Shown here: one piece after another, positions 24,204 to 35,980 of the stretch
Numbering within the stretch: the stretch's first letter is position 1
How the letters are laid out: each line of letters opens with the position of its first letter
Assembly (NCBI RefSeq): GCF_014905175.1
Contig: NC_057791.1
Span: 9,744,492 to 9,808,491 of the forward strand
Direction: 5' to 3'
DNA length: 64,000 nt
Source of the DNA: Aphidius gifuensis
Taxonomy: Eukaryota > Arthropoda > Insecta > Hymenoptera > Braconidae
Translations under genes and position numbers: made by a program
The notes under the pieces: model-generated
The model's input: the letters and a program-made list of their open reading frames with translations, nothing else
The model's database searches: none
Told to the model about the DNA's origin: nothing

Positions 24204-27200
24204 CGTGTTACTCGAGTGTTTCTTTAGAGGCGTGGCCTAAAATCTAAGCCCTATCTTTTTACATTGGAAAGAGTCAGGTATACCAAATTCGAAAAAAAAA
24301 AATTTTTTAATTTCAATCACATTTTTTCGGTCATTAATATAGATTTATTGAATGAATTTGTACGTTATATTAATTTCAATTGCTTCAAGAACCCATTAAT
24401 ATTTTTTTAATATTTTTTTTATCGTTATTTATAGTTCTAAAAATTCGTAAAAATCGTGGCAACACCGCCCTGTTTTTAAAGTTGTCATACTGAATGCGTG
24501 ACAAAGATAGCGCATGTTGAACAGAGTGAGAAGATATAGTTGCTTATACTGAACTCGATAAACATATTGCATTTGAATTTACGCGCCTTCCGCCATTTTA
24601 TCGACGTTGCCAAGTCACAGAGATAATTTATGAAAATGACCAAAAAAACCATTTTACGTAGGTGGGACGCTTCGCGTCACCTACGTATTGCATTTGTCTA
24701 AGAAAAAAAAAAAAGTGTCGTAGCTCCTTAGCCAATAGACCTAGAGACTTCATATTATGATCAAAAGAAGCGTATTTTTAATACCTACAATTCGTATATT
24801 TTCGTTTTTTTAAAAAATAATTATTAAAGCCGTAAATGCTAAAAATATCAAATTTGTCATTTTGTCTTTTTTTTTTTTAAATTAATAACTCTTAAACTAT
24901 CCATCCGATTAACTTCCACCGACTAATTTAAAGTTTCATTTTATTTTTATCTACAATTTGCCACAAATATGAACGCGATATCTTAAAAATTGACAAAGAT
25001 ATTGATGCTTAATTACAAAATTTTATTTTCGGAGTCACGGAACTGATTAACATTGGAATCTGTCAAAATTATATTGAGGCAGATTAGTCGCACGAAGTTG
25101 GCAGCCCTGCTCAGTAAACGCACTCACACAGATGAACATATTTATTTAAAAAAAAAAAAAAAAAATGAACCAATTAATAATTGCACATGACCCACCGGAG
25201 TATTGAAAATTTTAATTTTCGTCACAAGTGATTTTTTTCATGTTGTTTTTTTAATCGTATAAACAAAATATTTTAGGTCTGAGGATTATTAATTAACTAA
25301 AAAATTCGTCTTTTTTTCCTCTACAGACTGATAGTTTTTGGAAATTCTCAAACTTTTAGTTTTATATGAAAGCAGTGCCGTAACAAGGGGTGGGCAAGAG
25401 GGGCAACTGCCCAGGGCGCAGTGTAATGGGGGGCGCACTTAGAGGCGCGTTACGAGAAAAAAAATATTTTTTTTTAAACAATTAAAAAAAAAAAAATTAT
25501 ATTTTCAGGAAATAAATTGACTACTGTCATTTATGATCATTCGGATATTAAATAAACATGATTGTCTTTCTAAATTTGAAGATAATCGTCCTTATAATTG
25601 TTATTTTTCGTTTAGAGACACTCGTCCTAAAACAATATTCAAAATGCAAAATAAAACGTAAAATAAAAAATACTTAATAATTTCGATTGAAATTTTTTTT
25701 TTGTTTCATCTGACAACGGCCAAGACACGATCCTCTATACTCTAAAATTCTACCTAATTTTACTTATTACTAACATCGTATTTTAACCGACTTAATCACG
25801 AACGCAAGTTAAAATAATGGACCGATTTTTATTCTACTTGTATTGACTATATGCTAAAGGTTTGCCTATCATTTTTTTATTGACATAAATTTAGATGATT
25901 ATGGCAAATGGCTGAGAAATTAATTCAGATTACGAATTTATTTATTTGGTCACATCCTTTTCCTATCAACATTTCCCACAATTGATTACTGAAAAAGCTG
26001 TTGGCAAATGTTGCTAAGGAAAGGATGTAACCAAATAAAATGATTTATAATCTAGATTAATTCCACAGCCATTTGACACAATAATTTTGATTTGATATAT
26101 AAAATAATGCTGGGGAAATAATCTAGATTATGAATTAACTTATTTGGTGACATACTTTCCTCAGCTAATTTTGCCGTAATTATTTCATTGAAAAGCTATT
26201 GGCAAATGTTGCTAAGGGAATAATGTAACCAAATAAATTAATTCTCAGTCTAAATTAATTCCCAGCAATATTTTCTATATTAAATTAAACCTATTGTGCT
26301 AAATGGCTGAGGAATTGATCTGGATTTTCAATTGATTTATTTAGTTACATCCTTTCTTTAGCAATATTTGTCAAAAGCTTTTTAATGAGTTAATTATGGC
26401 AAATGTTTCTAAGGGAAAGAATGAAACAAAATAAAATGACTATTAGTTTAGATTTATTCCTCAGCCATTTGACACAGAAATTTTTATTTAATATAAAAAA
26501 TATTGCTGAGAAATTAATCTAGATTTCAAATTAATTTATTTGGTTACATCCTTTCCTTAGAAACCTTTGCCATAATTAATTAATCAAAAAGCTATTGGCA
26601 ACTGTTGCTAAGGAATGGATGTAACCAAATAAATCATTTCATAATCTAGATTAATTTCTCTGCAATATTTTTATAATAAAATAAAATCATTGAGCCAAAT
26701 TGATTGTATCTTCAATAGACTTCGATAATATCATAGATGAATTTTTCAGTGACAACGCCAGAAGACAAAAACCGTTTTGGTTTTGTAATGATTCATTCTT
26801 CATCTTTATCACTTCTAAAATATTTTGTCTTTAATATTATTATTCACAACAATTTTTATGTAAAAAAAAAAAAATAATTTCAATATATTCTGGCGGTTTT
26901 GCTTGTTATATTTATTATTGTTAAATACACCTAACAAATGATGTCTTTTTTATATATTATATCAATAAAAATAGGGCGCAAAATATAATTTTGCCCACGG
27001 CGCAAAAATTCCTTGTTACGGCACTGTATGAAAGTTTAAGTTGAAGTCAAAAAAAAATAAAATCTCCCTATCTCACCGTGTTTAACCTCGAAAAAAATAA
27101 CAACTTTAATAATTTATTATAAATAAACAAAGTTACCTAGGACAAAAAAAAAGTGATAAATAAATGTATTTTTTTTGCATAGAATCGATTTTCATGAATT

Positions 27201-27241
27201 ATATTAGTCTCTAACTATCTTGACTTTACTCGAGTAACACC
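24204..27241 (-). mobile_element. TTAA-type element, copy 2, carrying a nested hAT-like element
   Basis: Ends CGTGTTACTCGAGT and ACTCGAGTAACACC, flanked by TTAA at 24200-24203 and 27242-27245. The second copy of repeat R has an uninterrupted TTGA at 57291-57294 in the same context, which is an empty-site confirmation. Body sequence outside the nested insert matches 7549-7840. A perfect stem GTAGGTG...CACCTAC lies at 24655-24688. No transposase frame remains. A piggyBac- or Kolobok-type transposase is the likely mobiliser. Confidence 0.8.
25373..27026. mobile_element. hAT-like non-autonomous element
   Basis: Terminal inverted repeats CAGTGCCGTAACAAGG / CCTTGTTACGGCACTG with an exact 8-bp duplication TATGAAAG (25365-25372 and 27027-27034). 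The CAGTG start and 8-bp duplication are hAT hallmarks. The left end is GC-rich (GGGCAAGAGGGGCAACTGCC), as in many hAT ends. The interior (25900-26700) is a tandem of alternating inverted words such as CTAAGGAAAGGATGTAACC. There is no transposase ORF. Confidence 0.9.
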
Positions 27242-27520
27242 TTAAGATTTTTTCCAAATATAAAATAAATTTATTTTGTATATTCATTGAATATATATTT
27301 TTTTCACTTATAAATGACATCTCCGAATTTATTAACATTTAAAATTGCCTCATGGTAACAGTTACCGACCGCTGGATAACCTATTATACTATACCATTGC
27401 CCTTATTATAGGAGTCAGGCTTACATGCGTCAAAGGATATGACGCTCTGTTTTTGGTTTTTTCATTTCACTCCAACTGTCACCCGCGCCTAAAGATGTTT
27501 ACACATCAAAAAATTTCTCT

Positions 27521-27863
27521 TAGTAGAATTAGGGTATCGTGATAGACCTACGAATGGCGTTGTGCAAGAGAAACTGGGCCTCAATTTTAAAATTCCTTAA
27601 CTTTTCCTTAGACGTAAAAGCGCGTTTTACCCCTAAACTTAAATCTCGATTTCATCCTTAGACTTCGAGAAGATGAAAACCCCCATATTTGAGTTACATA
27701 TAACTTTTTTATCGCAAAAATTTTCCTCAAACATCAATAATCTCTAAGATTCTAGACGACCTATTTTCAACACTTTTTACTTTTTTTTTGACCCTATTTT
27801 GTTTGACTATTTGTTCTATTCTATCGAGAAAACCTATTTTTCCTGGACTTGGAAAGAAAACTC
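27521..27863. other. AT-rich DNA, nothing recognised
   Basis: Several overlapping minus-strand frames between 27727 and 28048 share no recognisable domain and occur across an element boundary. I treat them as chance ORFs. Confidence 0.35.
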
Positions 27864-28266
27864 CCCTGGTAGAAATGCTCCGAATATGTATAAGCACCCC
27901 CACGAAAAAATATATATCCAAACGGCGACATGGCGTATAGCCGAGATATATCCAGGAAATATCCGGGATATATCGTGAAAATTTCTGGAGAAAATAATAG
28001 TAACGCACTCTTGTAGCATCGCCTGTGACTATGCACAAAATCACACAAAATTCAGAGGCAGACCATATTAAGGTTTCAGTAAATTATACACCAAGCAAAC
28101 ATTTTATAATGTAGCATTAAATAAAAAAAATAATTAATAAATAAATAAAAGTATATAATAATCAAGTATAATAATAAAGTATTATGTTTTAATATTTGAA
28201 TTGTCGATATTATTACTACTGTAGACATTACTTGGTGTGAAGAAGCATTAATATTGTCATCCGTTT

Positions 28267-28650
28267 AATATTTGAGATATAACCCAGGTAGAAATTCAGC
28301 CTTGAATCGACATCGATCGATGCTCAATTCCGAACCTCACGCTCGGATCAACGTCGGAAGCGAGCTCTATTCGATGTCGGAATGTTACGCTATTTGACGT
28401 CGAAACGAGACTAAACCGAGGCTCAAAAAAAAAAAAGTTGAAAAAAAACTCAAAAATGTTATTCTTTAATTATTTTATAGAGTTTTATTGTAAATTATGG
28501 AAAAACGAATAATTATTATTTATAAAACAACATAATTAATGAATTTTAAGGTATTTTTCTATTCAGTCTCGGTATAACCCGTTTTTAGCCTCGATTCGAC
28601 ATCGAAACGAGACTAAAACGAGGCTAAAAAAAAAAAGTTGGAAAAAAACT
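28267..28650. repeat. CCCAGGTAGAAA end followed by TCGATGTCGG-type motif cluster
   Basis: It starts CCCAGGTAGAAATTCAG, then carries CGATCGATG, CGACATCGAT, GACGTCGGAA and GTCGAAACGAGACTAAA words to ~28420, and again at 28560-28630. No matching CTACCTGGG end was found downstream, so this appears to be the left part of a truncated or nested element. Confidence 0.5.
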
Positions 28651-28689
28651 TAAAAATGTTAATATTTAATTGTTTTATAATGTTTTATT

Positions 28690-29130
28690 GTAAATTATAG
28701 AAAGCAGTAACTAAGGAAAAGATGTAGCTAAAAAAAAATATTGTTCAAGGAAAAGCAGTAGCTAAGAAAAAGATGTAGCTGAGAAATTAATGTAGCCAGA
28801 AAAATTATTCAGTAATCAACATTTATTTTTTAGCTACATCTTTATTCCAGCTACTGCTTTTTTTTTTAGACAACTTTATTTTTTAAAGTAAATTACATGT
28901 AATATATTTATGTAAGAAAATATAATGTCCAAGGAAAAGCAGTAGCTAAGGAAAAGATGTAGCTAAGGAATTAAGGTTGCCAAAGAATTATAATTTGAGG
29001 AAATACTGTTGCCTAAAATATAATTCTTTGGCAACCTCAATTCCTTAGATACAGCTTTTCCTTAGCTACATCTTTTCCTTAGTTACATCTTTTCCTTAGC
29101 TACATCTTTTCCTTAGCTACTGCTTTTCTT
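28690..29130. repeat. AGCTAAGGAAAAGATG hairpin block
   Basis: Inverted copies of AAAGCAGTAGCTAAGGAAAA and its complement are separated by AATTCTTTGGCAACCTCAA, with the spacer ACATGTAATATATTTATG. The words are the same as in the 47160-52360 array, in two or three units only. Confidence 0.7.
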
Positions 29131-29148
29131 TTGTCAAATGATTTATCC

Positions 29149-29325
29149 ACCTTTTTTTCCCAATTTGAATTTCATATTTATATATAATATATATTGAACC
29201 AGGTAGGGTTAAGTTTAAAATTTTGTCAACAGTTAAGACTTAATTATATGCATTAAAAATATATTTAATTCTTGACTTTTTTTGGTACCACATCTTTTTG
29301 TATTAAAAAAATAAAATAGCTAAAC
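29149..29325. repeat. Dispersed ~180-bp repeat, copy 2
   Basis: Closely similar to 18780-18960. It is flanked by GATTTATCC at 29140-29148 and 29326-29334. Part of that right-hand word (GATTT) also follows copy 1, so the duplication may be only 4 bp (ATCC). Confidence 0.65.
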
Positions 29326-29435
29326 GATTTATCCTGGATATATATATTTTTTCGTGGGGGCATAGGGAAAAATTTTTTAGATTAAACACGTTATCTCAAT
29401 ATTAAGTCGATTTTACCCGTAAATTTCTACCAGAG

Positions 29436-30340
29436 TGTCTAAAATCAAGACACTTATTCAATATATAATGAACACTTTTATGGAAATTTTGTTTACATAA
29501 GTAATAAGTGTTACAAGTGTTTCGGTTAAAGACACCCTTTTATTTGGAACGATAATCCAATAAAAATGTGATTTACTTGGAGTTTTTAGTGCCTAATTAA
29601 AATTACTCTTCATCTCGCGTGGCTTTCAATATTTGAAATTTCGAAAAAACTATTTCCGGCAAACAAAAAGTATAATAGTTTTTCTCAACTCCTTTTAATT
29701 ACTGTTTTATGAAAAAAAAACGCAATATTCTGAACAATCTTAGTTCAGAATATCATCAGTGATTTATCAACTAATGAGCATACACACAGACACACAGAAA
29801 AACATCTTGGCATAATTCATTACTAAGTATCCAACTCTTACAGAATGCAAACAAATTATTCCAGAACTCCAGATAAATTTTTATTCCAATGTAGAGATTC
29901 GTGACTGGTCAATATAAGTACCATATGGTCGGTAGTTATCGCAGGCACATAAGAAAATGTACAAACTACTATGCATTAATAAATTAGAATAGCTGTGACC
30001 GTTAAAGGTGCACTGTGAAAAAAAATTTCTGTTAAATAGAAATTTTTGTCTAGGAAAAAAAGACATTTAAAAGAAGTAAAACAGAGTTTGGTAGGAAACA
30101 AGAATATGTCTCATTGGAAAAAAATAAAATTCTCGATTATGTATTATTCAAGTTCAATTCGAGTATTAAAAACATCAAATACAGTGAAAAAAGATTTATT
30201 TTAAACCACTCATATCCTTCCTTTCAAACAATTGGAGGAATTAAATTAATATTTTTTTTTCTTATTCAATAAATATGATTGTCTTGAAAAAAATCAAAAG
30301 TATCTGATGTTTAGACACTTTCGTCTTGCTTCGTAACAAG
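29436..30340. other. AT-rich DNA, nothing recognised
   Basis: A small inverted pair ATATTCTGAAC / GTTCAGAATAT lies at 29727-29753. There are no other features and the 61-codon frame at 29881-30066 has no domain. Confidence 0.35.
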
Positions 30341-31091
30341 TTTGGTTTTATTAATTACAAAAATGTCTAATATCTAGACACGGTCGTCTTGCTTCGTAAC
30401 AGATTTTGTTACTTGAAAAACAAAAGTGTCTAAATTCTAGACACTGTTACGTCTTGTTTTATAAGAGATTTGGTTCCCTTAAAAACAAGAGTGTCGAAAT
30501 TTTAGACACTGTCGTCTTGCTTTGTAACAAATTTGGTTTTATTAATTACAAAAATGGCTAAATTCTAGACATTGTCGTCTTGCTTTGTAACAGATTTTGT
30601 TTTTCAAAAAACAAAAGTGTCTAAATTCTAGACACTGTCGTCTTGCTTTGTAACACGTTTGGTTTTATTAATTACAAAAATGTCTAAATTTTAGACATTG
30701 TCGTCTTGCTTTATAACAGATTTCGTTTCCTTAACAACAAAAATGTATAAATTTTAGACAATATTATGTCTTGCCTTATAACAGATTTGGTTTAATTTAA
30801 AACAAAATTGCCTAAATTTTAGACACTTTTTGTTTTGCTGTAAATACTTGTACGCCTTGGTTTATAAATAAAGTCCCTCAATTTTATATACAATTTGTCT
30901 TTTTATATGCAATAATATTCCTGTGTGAAAATAATAACATTCTTTTTTCATGCGGATGCATATTGCCTTGAATCAAAACTTAATTTTTTTTTTTTCTAGA
31001 CTTTATTTTCCAAATTAAAAGCAATAATAGTATAACTCAAGACGTAAAAGGATATTTTAAAAATTTTTTAATAAAAAAAAAAAAAAAATTT

Positions 31092-33555
31092 TTGAAGTGA
31101 AACTTCTTTACGGAGGGTAGCAAAAAAATTCGAGGCCCTGCTAGCGTTACGCGCTCGCGTATACTCTGGCGTATATTCTGGCGTTTACTCTGGCGTTTAC
31201 TCTGGCGTTTATTCTCGCGTTTACTCTCCCGTATACTTTCTACTATACTCTCTGCTATACCGGCAAGCATTATACATGCACTATATATAGCGTATAAACT
31301 TGGAGCGTCAGTGAGCGTCAGCTTCTATGTGTGTATGCGTGTGCGACTTTTTGTTTGTTTATTTATTTAAATATTATTAAACAGTTCAACTGAGTTTAAT
31401 ACTTAAATAATTGATTTTTAAAAAAAATTCATTTGAACGTATCAAGCGGCTGTACCCAAATTCAGCCCCGTGGCACCCCATGGTGCTCCCCGTGGCGGCT
31501 TATTGTGGGTTATTAAACTTTCTACTATCCGTATTTCCCATTGCCTTCATCTTGTTTGGCTGGTTTTGCCAAGTTTCAAAATACGGGACTTAGTTTTTTT
31601 CTCGTAAAAAGTTTTTTTTCAATATTTTTTTTCTAAGTTTTTTTCTTGCTACAATTGCAGCTAAGTAATAAATCCAGCCAAGTAGAAAGTCTAGCTAAGT
31701 AAATACTTTACTGGTAAAATAATGTAGATATTGATTGTTTGGCTACAATTACAGCTAAGTAAAAAATCTAGCTAAGTAAGTAAAAAAGAGATTTTGATTT
31801 TTCGGCTACAATTACAGCTAAGTACAAAATCTAGCTGAGTAAAAAATCTAGCTAAGGAAAAGATGTTGCTAAAGAAAAAATGTAGCTAAGTAAAAAATCT
31901 AGCTAAAGAAAAGATGAAGCTAAGTAAAATAATGTAGATTTTGATTGTTGAGCTAAAATTACAGCTAAGTACAAAATCTGGCTAAGTAAAATATCTAGCT
32001 AAGAAAAAAATATTGCTGGTAAAATAATGTAGATATTGATTGTTTTGTTACAATTACAGCTAAGTATAAAATCTAGCTACGTAAAAAATCTAGCTAAGTA
32101 AAATATCTAGCTAAGAAAAAAATATTGCTGGTAAAATAATGTAGATATGGATTGTTTTGTTACAATTACAGCTAAGTTCAAAATCTAGCTAAGTAAAAAA
32201 TGTAGCTAAGTAAACAATGTAGCTAAGTAAAAAATTTTGCTAGTGAAATAATGTAGATATTGATTGTTTTGTTACAATTACAGCTTAGTAAAACATCTAG
32301 CTAAGTAAAAAATTTTGCTAGTGAAATAATGTAGATATTGATTGTTTCGCTACAATTACAGCTAAGTAAAAAAATGTAAATATAAAAAAAAACACTTTGA
32401 ACTTGGCCGAACTAGACGAAACAAGTCAAAAAATAAAAATGACTCCGGATGGTCATAGAAGCCAGAATGGACGATAAGTCACGTCCCTCACCGTGGAAGT
32501 GCCACGGGGCTGAATTTGGATATTGCCTATCAAGCAATAGTTATCTCGCGGGTTTAAAGAATCATTATTATAATAACAATAAAATTATTATAAATATATA
32601 TAAATGATAATTATAACAACAATAATTTTGATAATATTACCAATTATTCACAATAGTATTGATATTAATAATAATATCTATAATAATAATATTTTGAATA
32701 TAAATACTAATAATTATCAATATTTATATATGAATGTTATTGTCAATATTATTATTCATATTATTAATATCACTGATATTATTATTATCGATGATATTTT
32801 TGAAATTATTATTTTATTTATACTATGGTTATATATGAATAATATTATTATAAATAATAATAACTCCAATAATATTATGATTAACAATAATATCAATATA
32901 ATATTAGTAATAATATCGATAGTATCAATTATATCGTCGCATTAAAGAATGAAGGGCGTAAGTGCCAAAAACGTCAATTTTAAAGGAAAAAGGGCGTAAG
33001 TGCAAATTTATAAATTTTCGGGTTTTTCATCTAATTTTAATACTTAAAAAAAAGCGAGAATGGGCGTAACAATTGACGATAGGATAAAGAGCGTATGTCC
33101 AAGGATTTACGCCTTTTTTCCCGTTATCAAAATAATTTTTGATAAAAGATGAAGGGCATACTTTCAATTTTATTTGAAATTCATTTAATGGCAGGATTTT
33201 TTGAATTATTGATTGTTTACTGATAATTATACATAATTTATTATCAATAAGAAAAACATAAAAATAATTACAAATCTTCATCTTTTATTAAAAATGATTT
33301 TGAGAATGGAAGAAAGGCGTAAGTCCCCGAACATACGCACTTTTTTTTTTTCTTTAAGCCTTAAAATTGGATGCAAAGCCCGAAAATTTATAAATTCGCA
33401 CTCACGCCCTTTTTCTTTTAGAAAAAAAAAATTCCTAAAAATGGCCCTTTTTCCATTAATGTGATAATAAAATTTATAATAATAATATTCGAAATATAAA
33501 TACTAATAATTATTATTAACTAATAATATTTATATTTGAATATTAATGTCAGTAT

Positions 33556-33586
<31 letters not shown>

Positions 33587-33650
33587 ATTCAGCGTGACAT
33601 TACTCTGAAAGAAGTTTCACTTCCCCCGCGCGTACTCGCAACATGCTAAT
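31092..33650 (-). mobile_element. ATT-rich element, copy B (with nested hAT MITE)
   Basis: Reverse orientation relative to A and C, from TTGAAGTGAAACTTCTTTAC to CGTACTCGCAACATGCTAAT. The minisatellite near 31150-31260 uses a 15-bp unit (GTTTACTCTGGC type). Its 77-codon minus-strand frame ends in the same AGPRIFLLPSVKKFHF tail as A and C. The GGGCGTAAGTGC motif block is at 32945-33460. It is interrupted at TATCAAGC by a hAT MITE. Confidence 0.8.
31448..32527. mobile_element. hAT-like MITE, 1,080 bp
   Basis: Termini GGCTGTACCCAAATTCAGCC and, inverted, GGCAATATCCAAATTCAGCC share AAATTCAGCCCCGTGGCAC. It is flanked by an exact 8-bp duplication TATCAAGC (31440-31447, 32528-32535). Copies A and C of the host element lack the insert and show the single uninterrupted site, so the boundaries are firm. 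The interior (31640-32390) is a tandem of AGCTAAGTAAAAAATCTAGC words with ACAATTACAGCTAAG. No ORF for transposase. Confidence 0.9.
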
Positions 33651-33660
33651 TTTTTTTTTT

Positions 33661-34550
33661 TTATTGTTAATTACCCTTTATCCTAATTGTTTATTTCTAT
33701 CGTCATTGTTTATCCTACTACCTATCCGAAAACCTAAATCTATTTGTTTGTTTTAACCGAGAACCGAACCTACTATCTTATAATTTCTAAACGCATATCT
33801 TAGCCCACGCGGCCACCGCAAGATTATGATTTGGTTGTAATTTTTATAAACTTAAAACACACGTTGGCGACGATAGAATAAATTTGCAAAGTCTTGTAAT
33901 AAAGAACGAAATGTTAGATGTTCAAATCTAAATTTATAAATTCGGTTAATTAAATATTATTTCCAGACTAAATTTTTTTTTGCCATAATTTATTTTAGAA
34001 CCATAAATTATTATCATTGTTGAGTTTAATGATTTGTTAACGTTAAATTTGTTTTATTGTATATTTATATTAAAGTAAAAATTGTTTGTTTTATTGAATT
34101 TTATAATACTCAAAAAAATTTACACCCAATTTTTACTTTAATATAAATATACAATAAAACAAATTTAACGTTAACAAATCATTAAACTCAACAATGATAA
34201 TAATTTATGGTTCTAAAATAAATTATGGCAAAAAAAAATTTACACCCGAAATAATATTTAATTTAACGAATTTATAAATTTATATTTAAACATCGAACAT
34301 TTCGTTCTTTATTACAAGACATTACAAATTCATTCTATCGTCGCCAACGTGTGCTTTAAGTTTATAAAAATCACAACCAAATCATAATCTTGCGGTGGCC
34401 AGGCGGGATAAGATATGCGTTTAGAAATTATAAGATAGTAGGTTCAGCTCTCGGTTAAAACAAACAAATAGATTCAGGTTTTCGGATAGGTAGTAGGATA
34501 AACACTTACGATAAAAATAAACAATTAGGATAAAGGGTAATTAACAATAA
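33661..34550. mobile_element. Inverted dimer of a tRNA-derived SINE
   Basis: Two ~424-bp arms (33661-34084 and 34128-34550) are close inverted copies around a 43-bp spacer. Each arm contains a tRNA-like head: box A TGGCCGCGTGGGCTAAG (left, minus strand) or TGGCCAGGCGGGATAAG (right, plus strand), and box B GGTTCGGTTC or GGTTCAGCTC. The heads point outward and the tails meet at the centre. The arms differ at scattered positions. Confidence 0.7.
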
Positions 34551-35311
34551 AAAAAATAATTTTTTTTTTTTTTTTATTAAAAAATTTTTAAAATATCTTT
34601 TTACGTCTTGAGTTATACTATTATTGCTTTTAATTTGGAAAATAAAGTCTAGAAAAAAAAAAATTAAGTTTTGATTCAAGGCAATATGTATCCATGAAAA
34701 AAGAATGTTACTATTTTCACACAGGAATATTATTGCATATAAGAAGACAAATTGTATATAAAATTGAGGGACTTTATTTATAAACCAAGGCGTACAAGTA
34801 TTTACAGCAAAACAAAAAAGTGTCTAAAATTTAGGCAATTTTGTTGTAAATTAAACCAAATCTGTTATAAGGCAAGACATAATATTGTCTGAAATTTAGA
34901 CACTTTTGTTGTTAAGGAAACGAAATCTGTTATAAAGCAAGACGACAATGTCCAAAAGTTAGACATTTTTGTAATTAATAAAACCAAACGTGTTACAAAG
35001 CAAGACGACAGTGTCTATAGAATTTAGACACTTTTGTTTTTTGGAAAACAAAATCTGTTACAAAGCAAGACGACAGTGTCTAGAATTTAGACACTTTTGT
35101 TTTTTAAGAAACAAAATCTGTTACTAAGCAAGACGATAATGTCTAGAATTTAGCCATTTTTGTAATTCATAAAACCAAACTTGTTACAAAGCAAGACGAC
35201 AGTGTCTAGAATTTAAACATTTTTGTTTTTTAAGTAACAAAATCTGTTACAGAGCAAGACGAATATGTCTAGAATTTAGCCATTTTTGTAATTAATAAAA
35301 CCGAACGTGTT

Positions 35312-35980
35312 ATGAACATATGTTAGTTTCAAATAGTCAGACAAACCTTCACCTAACGTACTATATAGTACGTATGATTGAGCAAAATATAATTATAACT
35401 GGATTGATTAGTTAAAAATTGTTTTTAAAAAAAAACGAATATGTTTCAGCTGGAATCCTGATATGCTTTTTTTAATTATTTTTTGTTAACAATTATTATT
35501 AACGATATTCCTAGCTCAGAAAATTTAAACCGAACTAAACTAAAATTTCGGAATTTACGGGTCCGTTCCCGGGACTTTTCCGTTCAAATTCAGCGATACT
35601 ATTGATGCTCTATTTGACCTGCGAACCTGATCAGAAACAAATCAGGATCCTTTATTCAGGATACCTGACTCATTCCTGGCTAGAACCTGGTCAGGATTCC
35701 TGAAGATTTCCAGAAGTCAGGTTGACTTATTCAATCCTGTTCAGAAAAAGAAAAGGAAACCTTAACCTATCAGGATAAAAACATGGAATAAATACTTAGT
35801 TTTTCTATTCAGAGAAGGAACGGGAAACCTTTCCATATCCGGAATAGAGATTCCTAATCTGATCCCGGCAGAATTTTATCAAGAAAATTATATTTTCACA
35901 ATTAGTCGAAATTATAATTTCTCCTGATAATTCTAAAAAAAAAATCACAACGGACAATTTAAGGCTGAATCTCAAAATAT
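35312..35980. repeat. CCTGATCAGG-motif region with shared backbone
   Basis: 35590-35890 is dense in CAGGATTCCTGA, CCTGATCAG and CCTGACT words in both orientations. The preceding ~130 bp (AACTAAACTAAA, TTTCGGAATTTACGG, CCGTTC, GATACTATT) matches 37500-37600 of the CGGATCC-type element, whose motif is different. The termini of this copy were not found. Confidence 0.5.

Larger units (their letters stand above)
23007..27520 (+). repeat. Dispersed repeat R, copy 1 (interrupted)
   Basis: Segments 23010-23110, 23730-24203 and 27242-27520 align in order with 56690-57360 and 57929-58170. Diagnostic words are AACTGACTAATGTTTA (twice per copy), CACGACTYGATATGATTAG and CAAAGGATATGACGCTCT. Copy 1 is interrupted by a ~560-bp hairpin-rich insert (about 23155-23700) and by the TTAA element. 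Coding capacity is absent; what R is remains unknown. Confidence 0.7.
27864..29435. mobile_element. Element with CYCTGGTAGAAAT ends
   Basis: The outer pair CCCTGGTAGAAAT (27864) / ATTTCTACCAGAG (29435) is supported by an inner inverted pair, CACCCCCACGAAAAAATATA (27895) against its complement at 29337-29362. Inside are a second CCCAGGTAGAAAT start (28267), a GACGTCGGA/GAGGCTAAAACGAG motif region, a block of AGCTAAGGAAAAGATGTAGC hairpins and a 177-bp dispersed repeat. The terminal word is one or two bases from CCCAGGTAGAAA. The target duplication is unclear. Confidence 0.5.
30345..35311. mobile_element. Fold-back element with tandem-repeat arms, filled by nested insertions
   Basis: Left arm 30345-31080 and right arm 34560-35311 are inverted copies. 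Each is made of about nine ~63-bp units: GTCTARAATTTAGACAC core, GTCGTCTTGCTTTGTAACAG, then TTTATTAATTAC. The arm bases also match (ACGTCTTGAGTTATACTATT near 31035 and 34602). Between the arms lie copy B of the ATT-rich element and the SINE dimer. No coding sequence. Confidence 0.8.

Noticed and set aside
27727..28048. Three overlapping minus-strand ORFs as a gene
   Set aside because: They cross an element boundary, have no shared domain and show no codon bias distinct from background.
32604..32945. 113-codon Asn/Ile-rich ORF
   Set aside because: It is the translation of AAT/ATT trinucleotide DNA in copy B; a shorter version appears in copy C for the same reason.
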